In this document: positions 22,483-31,539 of the stretch, in pieces | Position numbering within the stretch: position 1 is the stretch's first letter | Layout: each line of letters begins with the position of its first letter | From: SZAS-103 sp038226665 | Lineage (GTDB): Bacteria; Pseudomonadota; Gammaproteobacteria; Xanthomonadales; Xanthomonadaceae | Length of the DNA stretch: 64,000 nt | Assembly (NCBI GenBank): GCA_038226665.1 | Contig: JBBRQI010000001.1 | Span: forward strand, 1-64,000 | Reading direction: 5' to 3' | Made by a program: the position numbers and the translations under genes | The notes under the pieces: generated by a model | Databases searched by the model: none | Told to the model about the DNA's origin: nothing | The model's input: only the letters and a program-made list of their open reading frames with translations

Positions 22483-23937
22483 GTGACTGCTTTGAATGCC
22501 AATCTGCAAGGCCGTGAACAAGGATGTCTGCGGAGCTTTTCCGCGCAGATGGCCAAGTCGCTGCCTGTTCTTTTCGGGCTGGTCGTCGTCTTGGCGACAC
22601 TATGGCCCACCCCGTCACTGGCGCTGCCTATCTTCAACCGCCAGACGGGGCAGAACTGCGTGGCCTGCCACGCAGGCGGGCAGTTTCCCGAACTAACGCC
22701 CTACGGCCGCCTGTTCAAGCTCACGGGCTACACGATCGGCAAGCGCTCCGTACCACTGTCCGCCATGGCCGTGGTGAGCGATTCGCGCGTGTTCAACATC
22801 TCCAAGAGCGACGATCCCAAGGCCGATTTCCAGAAGAACAATGCACCGATCTTCGCGACGGGCAGCGTGTTCGCCGCGGGCAAGATCACCGACAACATCG
22901 GCGCCTTCCTTCAGGTCACCTACGATAACTATGCCGCCCAGTCGGACGACGGCAAGTTCCATGGCCACAGTGGCGCCGACAACATGGAGATCCGCTACGC
23001 CGATCGCGTCGTCGATGCGAAGCGCGACTGGATCTTCGGCGTGAGTGCCAACAACAATCCCTCGTTCTCGGATCCGTGGAATACCGCAGCGGCCTGGATG
23101 CAATACGTGCCGGTACCGAGCCCCACCAGCAGCCGTTTCATCGATGGCACGACGCCCTACCCGGGCTTTGCTGCCGGCGGCAATCTTTCCGGCATCACCG
23201 GCTACGCGTTCTTCGATCAGATGCTGTACGTCGAATTGGGTGGGTACCGCACGGCCCAGGGTCTGACTTCCTTCATGAGTGCCGGCACGGCCAAGGCGGA
23301 CAAGACCAAATTGCAGGGAACCAATCCCTACTGGCGGGTGGCACTCAGCCACGCGTGGGGGCCGCACAACATCATGTTTGGGACCTCCGGCATGATCGCC
23401 GACGTCTACGACGATCCGCTCGACATCGCAGACCCGGCCAGCGTCCACCATTTCAGGGACATCGGCTTCGATGCGCAGTACCAGTACCTGCTCGATCCGC
23501 ATGCGGTGACCGCGCAGTTTGCCTATATGCGGGACAACCATCGGGTTCCGGACTTCCTGGCCAACCAGCCGGTGAGTGACATCAACGGAAATCCCTTGCC
23601 GAACACCAATGCTGTCGACAAAACCAATGTGCTGCGCGTCAAGCTGAGCTATGTCTACGACGCCACGTACGGCGGCAGCCTTGCGCATTTCAGTCAGACC
23701 GGCACGACCGACTCGGCGTTGTACGACCCGACCCGCGTCGGCGGCAATGTTTCGGGGAGTCCGGCCATTCGCGGCTGGACTTACGAGGCTTTCTGGACGC
23801 CGATTCAATACGCGCGCATCGGACTCCAGTACACCAGGTACAGCAAGTTCAATGGCGCATCCACCAACTACGACGGACAGGGGCGCAACGCCAACGACAA
23901 CAATTCGCTGTTCCTGTATCTCTGGGGTGCGTACTGA
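22483..23937 (+). CDS. Cyc2-like monohaem cytochrome fused to a predicted outer-membrane barrel
   Basis: 484 residues from a GTG with a GGGGAG site. A signal segment (VLFGLVVVLATLWPTPSLAL) is followed at once by LPIFNRQTGQNCVACHAGGQ, giving one CXXCH haem motif at 59-63. The next block, PELTPYGRLFKLTGYTI, has the spacing seen in Cyc2 (haem, then FGR.FK..GYT). The remaining 400 residues alternate short aromatic-ended strands (GAFLQVTYDNYA, LYVELGGYRTA, YARIGLQYTRYS) and end NSLFLYLWGAY, as in barrel proteins with a terminal aromatic. Cyc2 oxidises Fe(II) at the outer membrane. Homology here is by eye and may be distant; another extracellular donor is possible. Confidence 0.7.
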   Translation: MTALNANLQGREQGCLRSFSAQMAKSLPVLFGLVVVLATLWPTPSLALPIFNRQTGQNCVACHAGGQFPELTPYGRLFKLTGYTIGKRSVPLSAMAVVSDSRVFNISKSDDPKADFQKNNAPIFATGSVFAAGKITDNIGAFLQVTYDNYAAQSDDGKFHGHSGADNMEIRYADRVVDAKRDWIFGVSANNNPSFSDPWNTAAAWMQYVPVPSPTSSRFIDGTTPYPGFAAGGNLSGITGYAFFDQMLYVELGGYRTAQGLTSFMSAGTAKADKTKLQGTNPYWRVALSHAWGPHNIMFGTSGMIADVYDDPLDIADPASVHHFRDIGFDAQYQYLLDPHAVTAQFAYMRDNHRVPDFLANQPVSDINGNPLPNTNAVDKTNVLRVKLSYVYDATYGGSLAHFSQTGTTDSALYDPTRVGGNVSGSPAIRGWTYEAFWTPIQYARIGLQYTRYSKFNGASTNYDGQGRNANDNNSLFLYLWGAY

Positions 23938-24017
23938 TCGTTCGACGTAGCGCGACGCATCTGCGTCAGCTCGATCGACCCGCAACACTGATGGCACGGA
24001 CGTTTCTGGAGGGCGGA

Positions 24018-24662
24018 ATGAACACGACACGTTTGGTACTCGCAGCGCTCCTGATCGGCTCGGCCGCAGGTTGCGCAAACGTCGAGCGTTCACGCGACAC
24101 CGCCAACCCGAATGTCTCCGGCGCAACGCTGGCACTACAGGTCTGTTCGAATTGTCACGGCCGCACCGGAAACAGCATTTCGCCCAATTTCCCGAACCTG
24201 GCGGCGCAGCAGGAGGCGTATCTCGTCGCGCAGCTGCACGAGTTCAAGGGCCACAACCGCGAAGATCCGGCAGGATTCGAATACATGTGGGGACTGAGCC
24301 ACAACCTCAGCGACAAGCAGATCCAGGAGCTCGCCGCGCATTTCGCGGGCGAGAAACTCGAGCGCGCTCCGATTGAGGGAAGACCCGAACGTATCGCGGC
24401 TGGAAAAGCCGTGTTTGCCTCAGGCATCCCCGACAAGGGCGTTCCGGCTTGCTCGAGTTGTCACGGCCCGGACGGCATGGGCAACGCAGAAGCTCCGCGC
24501 ATCGCCGGACAGCACGTCGATTACCTGACCAAGCAGTTGAAGGTCCTGCAGCGGACCGACCAGCGACCACAAGGCGCAGTCATGAAGGCCGTCGCCCACG
24601 GCCTTACGTTGCAGAACATCAACGACGCGTCGGCCTACCTGCAGGCGATGCCGAATCAGTAG
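24018..24662 (+). CDS. Dihaem cytochrome c4-type lipoprotein
   Basis: 214 residues. The ATG at 24018 follows GGAGGG and opens a lipoprotein signal, LVLAALLIGSAAGC. Two c-type haem motifs (VCSNCHGRTG, ACSSCHGPDG) lie in two similar domains with downstream Met regions, the c4 layout. It would carry electrons in the periplasm, tethered to a membrane, between the HiPIP/Cyc2-like pair and terminal oxidases. In Acidithiobacillus a c4 cytochrome (Cyc1) plays that role. It is convergent with the Fe-S carrier gene. Confidence 0.9.
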   Translation: MNTTRLVLAALLIGSAAGCANVERSRDTANPNVSGATLALQVCSNCHGRTGNSISPNFPNLAAQQEAYLVAQLHEFKGHNREDPAGFEYMWGLSHNLSDKQIQELAAHFAGEKLERAPIEGRPERIAAGKAVFASGIPDKGVPACSSCHGPDGMGNAEAPRIAGQHVDYLTKQLKVLQRTDQRPQGAVMKAVAHGLTLQNINDASAYLQAMPNQ

Positions 24663-24706
24663 AACTGCCGGCGAAATTCCGACATCTCACCCAGGGGCCG
24701 TCACCG

Positions 24707-25039
24707 TCAAGCCACCCGGGTGGTGAAACTTTCTCCGCAGCCGCATTCAGCGTCTGCATTCGGGTTGCGAAACGCGAACTGGGCGTTGAGCCCCTGCTTC
24801 ACGAAATCGATCTCGGTGCCCTGCACCAGCGGCAGGCTCGCGGCATCCACGATCACGCGCACGCCGGACACGTCGAACACGGTGTCGTCGGGGTCGGAAT
24901 GTTCTGCCAGATCCACAACGTAGCCCCAACCCGAACAGCCGGTGCGGCGCACGCCGAAGCGCAGCCCGATCCGGCCGGGACTCGCGCCAAGGTAGCTGCG
25001 TGCGCGCTCAAGCGCGGCGGGAGTCATGGTGATGCTCAT
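24707..25039 (-). CDS. A-type iron-sulfur carrier (IscA/ErpA family)
   Basis: 110 residues: MSITMTPAALERARSYLGAS, RFGVRRTGCSGWGYVVDLA and the C-terminal CGCGESFTTRVA give the three conserved Cys of A-type carriers. It hands Fe-S clusters to apo-proteins. The ATG at 25039 is chosen because it begins the fold. IscA versus ErpA cannot be settled by eye, and no isc or suf genes are adjacent. It diverges from asnS, sharing a 128-bp promoter region. Confidence 0.9.
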   Translation of the reverse strand: MSITMTPAALERARSYLGASPGRIGLRFGVRRTGCSGWGYVVDLAEHSDPDDTVFDVSGVRVIVDAASLPLVQGTEIDFVKQGLNAQFAFRNPNADAECGCGESFTTRVA

Positions 25040-25167
25040 GCGTCGATTATACCTGCGGGAGCTACAGGCGCTCCGGGCACCTGTGTGCACTTACCACATC
25101 CTTATGGGTCGCTTTCGCTATCATGCACGGCTTGGATATGCGTTCGATCGCGTGGAGTTGCAAGGTC

Positions 25168-26583
25168 ATGACGGAAACGAGTGCGGAACGGGTCAGCGTC
25201 GCGCAGGCGCTGGGTGGCAAGTCGCTGGCGGGCAGTATCGTCAGCGTAGCCGGTTGGGTACGCACGCGCCGCGATTCCAAGGCGGGGCTGTCGTTCGTGA
25301 ACGTCAGCGACGGCTCGTGCTTCCATCCGATCCAGGTCGTCGCGCCAGCCGATCTGCCCAACTACGAGACCGAGGTAAAGCGGCTCACCGCCAGTTGCGC
25401 GGTCATAGCAACCGGCACCCTCGTCGCTTCGCAGGGCCAGGGCCAGGCGTTCGAGATGCAGGCCAGCGCGATCGAGGTCGTCGGCTGGGTCGACGATCCC
25501 GAGACCTACCCGATCCAGCCGAAAGCCCATTCGCTGGAATTCCTGCGCGAAGTCGCGCACCTGCGCCCACGCACGAACCTGTTCGGCGCGGTCGCGCGCA
25601 TCCGCGACTGCCTAGCGAAAGCCGTGCACCGCTTCTTCCACGAGAACGGCTATTTCTGGATCAACACGCCGATCATCACCACGTCCGACGCCGAAGGCGC
25701 GGGCCAGATGTTCCGGGTGTCCACGCTCGACATGGCGAACCTGCCGCGCGACGACAAGGGCGCGGTGGATTTCTCGCAGGACTTCTTCGGCAAGGAAACC
25801 TTCCTCACCGTGTCCGGCCAGCTCAACGTCGAGGCTTACTGCCTCGCGCTGAGCAAGGTCTACACGTTTGGCCCAACGTTCCGCGCCGAGAACTCCAACA
25901 CCTCGCGGCATCTCGCCGAGTTCTGGATGATCGAGCCGGAACTTGCGTTCGCCGATCTCAACGACGATGCCGACCTCGCCGAAGCGTTCCTCAAATACGT
26001 CTTCAAAGCCGTGCTGAACGAACGCGCGGACGACATGGCCTTTATCGCCGAGCGCGTCGAGAAGAACGCGGTCACGAAACTCGAAACCTTCATCGCCCAG
26101 CCGTTCGAACGCATCGACTACACCGACGCAGTGTCGCTGCTGCAGAAGTCCGGCCACAAATTCGACTTCCCGGTCGAATGGGGCCTGGATCTGCAGACCG
26201 AACACGAGCGCTGGCTCACCGAGCAGCACGTTGGTCGCCCGGTCGTGGTGATGAACTACCCGGAGCAGATCAAGGCGTTCTACATGCGCCTCAACGACGA
26301 CGGCCGCACCGTCGCGGCGATGGACGTGCTCGCGCCCGGTATCGGCGAGATCATCGGCGGCTCGCAACGCGAGGAGCGCCTGGACGTACTCGACGCGCGC
26401 ATGGCGCAGTTCGGCCTCGATGGCGCGCACTACGGCTGGTACCGCGACTTCCGCCGCTACGGTACGGTGCCGCACGCCGGATTCGGACTCGGCTTCGAGC
26501 GGCTGGTGGTGTACGTCTGCGGGCTGTCTAACATCCGCGACGCGATCCCCTACCCGCGCGCGCCGGGCCTGGCGACGTATTGA
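25168..26583 (+). CDS. asnS: Asparaginyl-tRNA synthetase
   Basis: 471 residues, near the 466 of E. coli. The OB-fold anticodon domain contains SIVSVAGWVRTRRDSKAGLS. Class II motif 2 is TFRAENSNTSRHLAEFWMIE and motif 3 is GFGLGFERLVVYVCGL. The ATG at 25168 starts the conserved N-terminus. It charges tRNA-Asn in the cytoplasm. Confidence 0.97.
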   Translation: MTETSAERVSVAQALGGKSLAGSIVSVAGWVRTRRDSKAGLSFVNVSDGSCFHPIQVVAPADLPNYETEVKRLTASCAVIATGTLVASQGQGQAFEMQASAIEVVGWVDDPETYPIQPKAHSLEFLREVAHLRPRTNLFGAVARIRDCLAKAVHRFFHENGYFWINTPIITTSDAEGAGQMFRVSTLDMANLPRDDKGAVDFSQDFFGKETFLTVSGQLNVEAYCLALSKVYTFGPTFRAENSNTSRHLAEFWMIEPELAFADLNDDADLAEAFLKYVFKAVLNERADDMAFIAERVEKNAVTKLETFIAQPFERIDYTDAVSLLQKSGHKFDFPVEWGLDLQTEHERWLTEQHVGRPVVVMNYPEQIKAFYMRLNDDGRTVAAMDVLAPGIGEIIGGSQREERLDVLDARMAQFGLDGAHYGWYRDFRRYGTVPHAGFGLGFERLVVYVCGLSNIRDAIPYPRAPGLATY

Positions 26584-26668
26584 AGATGTACCGTCTGAAT
26601 TCTCGCGAATTCACCCCTCCCATTCCGGGCGAGATCCGCATGCGCCACGCGACGGGCGAGAGCTCCGC

Positions 26669-26977
26669 ATGCTGATCACCTTCTCACTGCTCGGCCTCGC
26701 CTTTGCGATTACCGGCCTGATGGCGTTCGCGTTCTTCTGGCCCATGACGCTGGTGCACTTGCGCGACCGCTATCCTGCCGTGCATGCGCAACTCGGTGCA
26801 TCCGGCGTGCTCGCAGTCTCGAGCTTGATGTGGCTGCTCGCAGGACGTTTCCATGCATCGCGCGATCCTGCGCTAGACGGCTTGGGCACGCCTGCGCGCA
26901 TCGCGCTGGTCGTGTTGCTGATCGGATTGGCGAGCGCATTCGGTTTCGGGCTGATCGCGTGGGCAACGAAACCCTGA
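26669..26977 (+). CDS. Small inner-membrane protein of unknown function
   Basis: 102 residues with three hydrophobic stretches: LITFSLLGLAFAITGLMAFA, GASGVLAVSSLMWLLAGRF and IALVVLLIGLASAFGFGLIA. No domain is recognised. The ATG at 26669 is likely but lacks a strong ribosome-binding site. It follows asnS by 85 bp on the same strand and precedes a small acidic protein gene. Confidence 0.6.
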   Translation: MLITFSLLGLAFAITGLMAFAFFWPMTLVHLRDRYPAVHAQLGASGVLAVSSLMWLLAGRFHASRDPALDGLGTPARIALVVLLIGLASAFGFGLIAWATKP

Positions 26978-27005
26978 GCATGGCCCTGACGACAAAGGTG
27001 ACGAC

Positions 27006-27356
27006 ATGAACGACAACGATGCACCGGACGACAGCAGCATCGACGACACAGTCCACGCTTCCGAACAATGGTGGCTGGCCACGGTCGGCAACCTGCTCGT
27101 ATGGGCGCGCATGCGCGTGCGTGCCGGCGGCACCGCCGAGGTGTTCGATTGCGACGGCAAAACCGATACCTACGACAGCGAGGACACCGCACGCGCCGCG
27201 CTGATGGATGCCGAATACCGCGCTTTCGATGGACTCGATGAAGACGATGCCGCACTGATGGGTTTCGACATCGAGGAAATGGAACCGCCGCGCGATGACG
27301 ACGATGAGGACGCAATGCGTGCCGCGATGACGCGACGGCTTCCTCCCCAGCACTGA
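27006..27356 (+). CDS. Small acidic protein of unknown function
   Basis: 116 residues, strongly acidic (DEDDAALMGFDIEEMEPPRD, DDDEDAM). A central stretch, GGTAEVFDCDGKTDTYDSED, with a Trp-rich QWWLATVGNLLVWARMRVR before it, looks like a compact beta domain. No signal peptide or known family is recognised. It ends 9 bp before the paiB-like gene and may share its transcript. Confidence 0.6.
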   Translation: MNDNDAPDDSSIDDTVHASEQWWLATVGNLLVWARMRVRAGGTAEVFDCDGKTDTYDSEDTARAALMDAEYRAFDGLDEDDAALMGFDIEEMEPPRDDDDEDAMRAAMTRRLPPQH

Positions 27357-27365
27357 CACAGCGCC

Positions 27366-28115
27366 GTGTACATCCCCAGCGCATTCGTCGAAACCGATCT
27401 GGCGCAACTCGACGCGCTGGTCGCCAAGAATCCGTTCGCGACACTGATCACCGTCCAGGATGGCGCGCCGTGCGTGAGCCACTTGCCGGTGTTGTATGCG
27501 CGCGATGGCGAACGCGTGATGTTTCGCGGCCACTGGTCGCGCGCGAACCCGCAATGGCGCGACCCTGGCGATGCACTGCTGATCGTGCATGGCCCCGATG
27601 CCTATGTGTCGCCGTCGTGGTATACGGACAATTTCGTCGGGAACGAAATTGGACAGCCGCAGGCTGGCCCGAAGGGCGATATCCAGGGACGGGGCGAGCA
27701 CAAGGAAGCACGCGTTCCAACCTGGAACTACGCCGTCGCGCATATCGCCGGGAGCCTTGAGGTTTTTCACGACACCGCTGCGCTCGCGGCAATCGTGTCC
27801 GAACTCAGCGTCAGCCACGAAACCGCGATCGGTTCGGATTGGCGTTTCGATCCGGGGCGCGACGACCTTCGCGTACAACTCAAGGGGATCGTCGGCTTCC
27901 ATCTGCAAGCCCGGCGCATCGAGCTGAAGTTCAAGCTCAACCAGAACCACCCGCTGGCGAACCGTCGCAGTGTCATCGATGCACTGATGGCACAGGACAA
28001 CGAAAATTCGCAGGCCATTGCGCAGCTGATGCAGGCGAGTTTGGATAGCGCTCCCTTGCCCGATGACAACACATCCGGCCTGGCCCTTCCCCACGACAAC
28101 GAACCGGAGCGCTGA
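27366..28115 (+). CDS. PaiB-type FMN-binding protein
   Basis: 249 residues from a GTG: MYIPSAFVETDLAQLDALVA, NPFATLITVQDG, SHLPVLYARDGERVMFRGHW and GPDAYVSPSWY are PaiB signatures (FMN-binding split barrel; Bacillus PaiB is annotated as a negative regulator). Residues beyond about 205 are extra and Asp/Asn-rich. It ends at the base before the SDR start, so the two are tightly coupled. A direct link with tryptophan catabolism is inferred from position only. Confidence 0.88.
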   Translation: MYIPSAFVETDLAQLDALVAKNPFATLITVQDGAPCVSHLPVLYARDGERVMFRGHWSRANPQWRDPGDALLIVHGPDAYVSPSWYTDNFVGNEIGQPQAGPKGDIQGRGEHKEARVPTWNYAVAHIAGSLEVFHDTAALAAIVSELSVSHETAIGSDWRFDPGRDDLRVQLKGIVGFHLQARRIELKFKLNQNHPLANRRSVIDALMAQDNENSQAIAQLMQASLDSAPLPDDNTSGLALPHDNEPER

Positions 28116-28904
28116 ATGGACCTCGACCTCACCGGCAAACACGCGCTCGTCTGCGGGGCATCGCAAGGCATCGGCCTGGCTTCGGCGGTCGAACTGGCGA
28201 AGCTCGGCGCGAACGTCACCCTGCTTGCGCGCCGCGCGGACGTACTCGAACAACTCGCCGGGCAGTTGCCGCGCGCACACTTCGCGCAACGGTTCGGATG
28301 GATCTCTGCCGACGCAGGCGATACCACTTCCCTGCGCACGAAAGTCGACACGCTCGTGGCCGAACATCCCGTGCATATCCTGATCAACAACAGCGGCGGC
28401 CCACCGCCAGGCACTGTCCGCGGCGCGAAAGAGGACGCTTTCCTCGCTGCGTATCGCGCGCACCTGCTCGCGAACCAGACGCTCGCCGAAGCCGTGGTTC
28501 CTGGCATGCTGCGCGATGGCTACGGGCGCATCGTCAATATCATCTCGACGTCGGTGAAAGAGCCCATCGCCGGCATCGGTGTGTCGAACGTGACGCGCGG
28601 TGCTGTCGCGAGCTGGGCGAAGACGCTCGCGCGCGAACTCGCGCCGCACGGCATCACGGTCAACAACGTGTTGCCCGGTTCGACCCATACGCCGCGCATC
28701 GACCAGATCATCGCCGCGCGCTCGCAGAAAACCGGCGACAGCAAGGACGCGGTGACTGCCGAGATGGAGTCCGAGATTCCCATGGGCCGCTTCGCCGATC
28801 CGTCCGAAACCGCTGCGGCAGTCGCATTTCTCGCATCGCCGGCGGCGTCGTACATCACCGGCATCAACCTGCCGGTGGACGGCGGGCGCACGCGCTCGTT
28901 GTGA
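28116..28904 (+). CDS. Short-chain dehydrogenase/reductase
   Basis: 262 residues. The Rossmann motif is LVCGASQGIGLASAVELAKL, the structural motif ILINNSGGPPPG, and the catalytic Ser lies in INIISTSVKEP-type sequence (VNIISTSVKEP). The usual YxxxK position reads VSNVTRGAVASWAKTLARE, so the Tyr is replaced by Val-Thr-like residues. The same replacement is seen in some FabG-like proteins with altered or no activity. The C-terminus, GINLPVDGGRTRSL, is typical. Substrate is unknown. It precedes the aminomuconate semialdehyde dehydrogenase by 52 bp. Confidence 0.85.
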   Translation: MDLDLTGKHALVCGASQGIGLASAVELAKLGANVTLLARRADVLEQLAGQLPRAHFAQRFGWISADAGDTTSLRTKVDTLVAEHPVHILINNSGGPPPGTVRGAKEDAFLAAYRAHLLANQTLAEAVVPGMLRDGYGRIVNIISTSVKEPIAGIGVSNVTRGAVASWAKTLARELAPHGITVNNVLPGSTHTPRIDQIIAARSQKTGDSKDAVTAEMESEIPMGRFADPSETAAAVAFLASPAASYITGINLPVDGGRTRSL

Positions 28905-28956
28905 GTCGCTGCGGTATGGATTCCACAATGGCTCCCCTAACCGCTAAGCTCGCCGC

Positions 28957-30420
28957 ATGAACGCGACCTTGCGTCTGACCCAATTGATCGACGGTGAAGC
29001 ACGCGCGCATGGCGATGCCGATGCGCTCGCGGTGCATGAGCCCGCGACGGGCGAGCTGTATGCGCTGTGTCCCTCGGGAACCGATGCGGATGTGGTCGAC
29101 GCCGTGCGCGCGGCACGCGATGCATTTCCGATGTGGTCGAACTTGCCGAATGACGCGCGCGCGAACTGGCTATCACGACTCGCCGACGCGATCGAGGCAC
29201 GCCTCGAGGACTTCGCGCAAGCCGAATCGCGAGACGCTGGCAAACCATTAAAACTCGTACGCGAAATCGAAATCCCGCGCGCGGTCGCCAACCTGCGGTT
29301 CTTCGCGGCCGCTGCGATGCAGTTCGCCAGCGAGTCTCACCACGGGCAAGCCGGATTGAATTACACCTTGCGACAGCCGCTCGGCGCAGTCGCGTGCATC
29401 AGCCCGTGGAACCTGCCGCTTTATCTTTTCACATGGAAGATCGCGCCAGCGCTCGCCGCGGGCAATTGCGTGGTCGCGAAACCATCCGAGGTCACGCCGG
29501 TTACCGCGTGGATGCTCGGTGAGCTCGCGCGCCAGATCGGGTTTCCTGCGGGCGTGCTGAACATTGTGCACGGGCTTGGCCCGGCGGTCGGCAACGCACT
29601 CGTCGAACACCCGGACATCAAGGCGGTGAGCTTCACCGGCAGCACCGCAGTCGGTCGCCAGATCGCCGCGCTTTGCGGCCCCGCGTTGAAGAAAATGTCG
29701 CTCGAACTCGGCGGCAAGAATGCAACCATCGTGTTCGCCGATGCCTTCGACGATGAAAGCTCGCGCGAACGATTGATGGACACCATGGTGCGTTCGACAT
29801 TCCAGAACAGCGGCCAGATCTGCCTGTGCGGCTCGCGCATCCTGGTCGAACGCGGTGCTTACGATGCATTCCGCGATGCGTTCGTCGCACGCGTCCGCAA
29901 ACTGCGCGTCGGCGATCCACACGATCCGGCGACCGATCTCGGCCCGCTGGTATCGCGCGCGCACTACGACAAGGTGCTCACCTGCATCGCGATGGCGCGC
30001 GGCGAAGGCGGCGACGTCCTGTACGGTGGCGAAGCATTGTCGCTGGATGGCCGCTGCGAAGGCGGCTGGTTCGTCGCGCCGACCGTGATCGAAGGCCTCG
30101 GACCCGAGTGCCGCAGCAACATCGACGAGATTTTCGGCCCGGTGGTCACCCTGCAGGCATTCGACGACGATGCGCACGCGCTGGCACTCGCGAACGCAAC
30201 CCCGTACGGCCTGTCCGCGAGCGTGTGGACGCAACGCCTCGATCGCGCGCACCGCATCGCGGCCGAACTGCAGGCCGGCATCGTCTGGATCAATACCTGG
30301 TTGATGCGCGACCTGCGCACGCCATTCGGTGGCGTCGGGCAGTCAGGACTCGGCCGCGAAGGCGGGATCGAGGCGATGCGATTCTTCACCGAACCAAAGA
30401 ACGTGTGCCTGGCGTTGTAA
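28957..30420 (+). CDS. 2-aminomuconate 6-semialdehyde dehydrogenase (ALDH family)
   Basis: 487 residues. The NAD site and Glu are in KMSLELGGKNATIVFADAF, the catalytic Cys in FQNSGQICLCGSRILVE, and SPWNLPLYLFTWKIAPALAA is the family pattern for hydroxymuconic/aminomuconic semialdehyde dehydrogenases. It oxidises 2-aminomuconate semialdehyde to 2-aminomuconate in the 3-hydroxyanthranilate meta pathway. The neighbouring RidA-like deaminase, 3-HAO and ACMSD support this substrate over a general aldehyde. Confidence 0.88.
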   Translation: MNATLRLTQLIDGEARAHGDADALAVHEPATGELYALCPSGTDADVVDAVRAARDAFPMWSNLPNDARANWLSRLADAIEARLEDFAQAESRDAGKPLKLVREIEIPRAVANLRFFAAAAMQFASESHHGQAGLNYTLRQPLGAVACISPWNLPLYLFTWKIAPALAAGNCVVAKPSEVTPVTAWMLGELARQIGFPAGVLNIVHGLGPAVGNALVEHPDIKAVSFTGSTAVGRQIAALCGPALKKMSLELGGKNATIVFADAFDDESSRERLMDTMVRSTFQNSGQICLCGSRILVERGAYDAFRDAFVARVRKLRVGDPHDPATDLGPLVSRAHYDKVLTCIAMARGEGGDVLYGGEALSLDGRCEGGWFVAPTVIEGLGPECRSNIDEIFGPVVTLQAFDDDAHALALANATPYGLSASVWTQRLDRAHRIAAELQAGIVWINTWLMRDLRTPFGGVGQSGLGREGGIEAMRFFTEPKNVCLAL

Positions 30421-30433
30421 CCCAAGGATTCCC

Positions 30434-31093
30434 ATGAGCCTCCTGCAAACCCTGCTCGAAAATAACCGCCAATGGGCAGAACGCGTCGAACGCGAAGAAC
30501 CCGGGTTTTTCACCAATCTGGCATCGCAACAGGCACCCGACTATTTGTGGATCGGCTGTTCGGATTCGCGCGTTCCCGCAAACCAGATCACCGGACTCGC
30601 ACCTGGTGAAGTGTTCGTGCATCGCAATGTCGCGAACGTCGTTGCACACAACGACCTCAATTGTCTTTCCACGGTGCAGTTCGCCGTCGACGTGCTCAAA
30701 GTCGAGCACATCATCGTCTGCGGGCATTATGGTTGCGGCGGCGTGCATGCGACGCTCAACGGGGTGCGTCTCGGGCTCGTCGACAACTGGCTGCACCATG
30801 TGCGCGACGTGATGCAGCGGCACGACACGCTGTTGCGCGGGTGTCTCATCAGCGAGCGTGCGGATCGTCTGTGCGAACTCAATGTGATCGAGCAGATGAT
30901 GAACGTTTGCCAGTCGACCATCGTGCAGGACGCATGGCGACGAGGGCAAAAACTCGAGGTGCATAGCTGGATCTACGGCGTCAACGACGGGCTCATCCGC
31001 GAAATCGGTACCGGCGTGGACTCTGCGGAAGGGGTTGGCGCTGCTTACGAAACCGCGCTCGCTGCGGTGCGCACGAATACGCACGTCGCTTGA
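30434..31093 (+). CDS. can: Beta-class carbonic anhydrase
   Basis: 219 residues, E. coli Can length. Zinc ligands lie in WIGCSDSRVPANQ (Cys, Asp-Arg dyad) and VCGHYGCGGVHAT (His, Cys). It interconverts CO2 and bicarbonate. It starts 13 bp after the dehydrogenase and sits inside the kynurenine operon, where ACMSD releases CO2. The metabolic link is inferred, as beta-carbonic anhydrases also occur alone. Confidence 0.96.
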   Translation: MSLLQTLLENNRQWAERVEREEPGFFTNLASQQAPDYLWIGCSDSRVPANQITGLAPGEVFVHRNVANVVAHNDLNCLSTVQFAVDVLKVEHIIVCGHYGCGGVHATLNGVRLGLVDNWLHHVRDVMQRHDTLLRGCLISERADRLCELNVIEQMMNVCQSTIVQDAWRRGQKLEVHSWIYGVNDGLIREIGTGVDSAEGVGAAYETALAAVRTNTHVA

Positions 31094-31107
31094 ACAGAGT
31101 TCCTGCG

Positions 31108-31539
31108 ATGAGCGATGCCATCCAGACCGACTCCGCGCCTGCACCGGTCGGCGCCTACCCGCACGCGCGTCGCGTGGGCGATCTGGTGTTCCTGTCCGGG
31201 ATCGGCCCGCGCACGCCGAACACGAACGTGATTCCCGGCAATGAATACTTCGCCGATGGCCGCCTGCGCGATTACGACATCGTCGCGCAGTGCCGGCAGG
31301 TGTTCGCGAACGTGCGCGCGGTGCTGGAGGCATCCGGGGCACGTTGGCAGGATCTCGTCGACGTCACCGTCTATCTCACCGACATGGCGCGCGACTTCAA
31401 GTCCTACAACGCGACTTGGGCCGAACATTTTCCCGATGCCGCGACCGCACCATGCCGCACGACGCTCGGCATCACCGCACTGCCGACGCCGATCGCGATC
31501 GAACTCAAGTGCGTCGCGGCGATTGCGGAGAAACGCTGA
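31108..31539 (+). CDS. RidA-family 2-aminomuconate deaminase
   Basis: 143 residues: APVGAYPHARRVGDLVFLSG, DIVAQCRQVFANVRAVLEAS and the Arg-containing PCRTTLGITALPTPIAIELK match RidA/YjgF proteins. The group next to aminomuconate semialdehyde dehydrogenase (AmnD/NbaF type) deaminates 2-aminomuconate to 4-oxalocrotonate. A general enamine/imine deaminase is the alternative. Its TGA overlaps the ATG of the next gene by one base. Confidence 0.85.
   Translation: MSDAIQTDSAPAPVGAYPHARRVGDLVFLSGIGPRTPNTNVIPGNEYFADGRLRDYDIVAQCRQVFANVRAVLEASGARWQDLVDVTVYLTDMARDFKSYNATWAEHFPDAATAPCRTTLGITALPTPIAIELKCVAAIAEKR

Noticed and set aside
26709..28928. A 739-codon antisense frame across several genes
   Set aside because: It spans five well-supported rightward genes and has no recognisable domain or ribosome-binding site.
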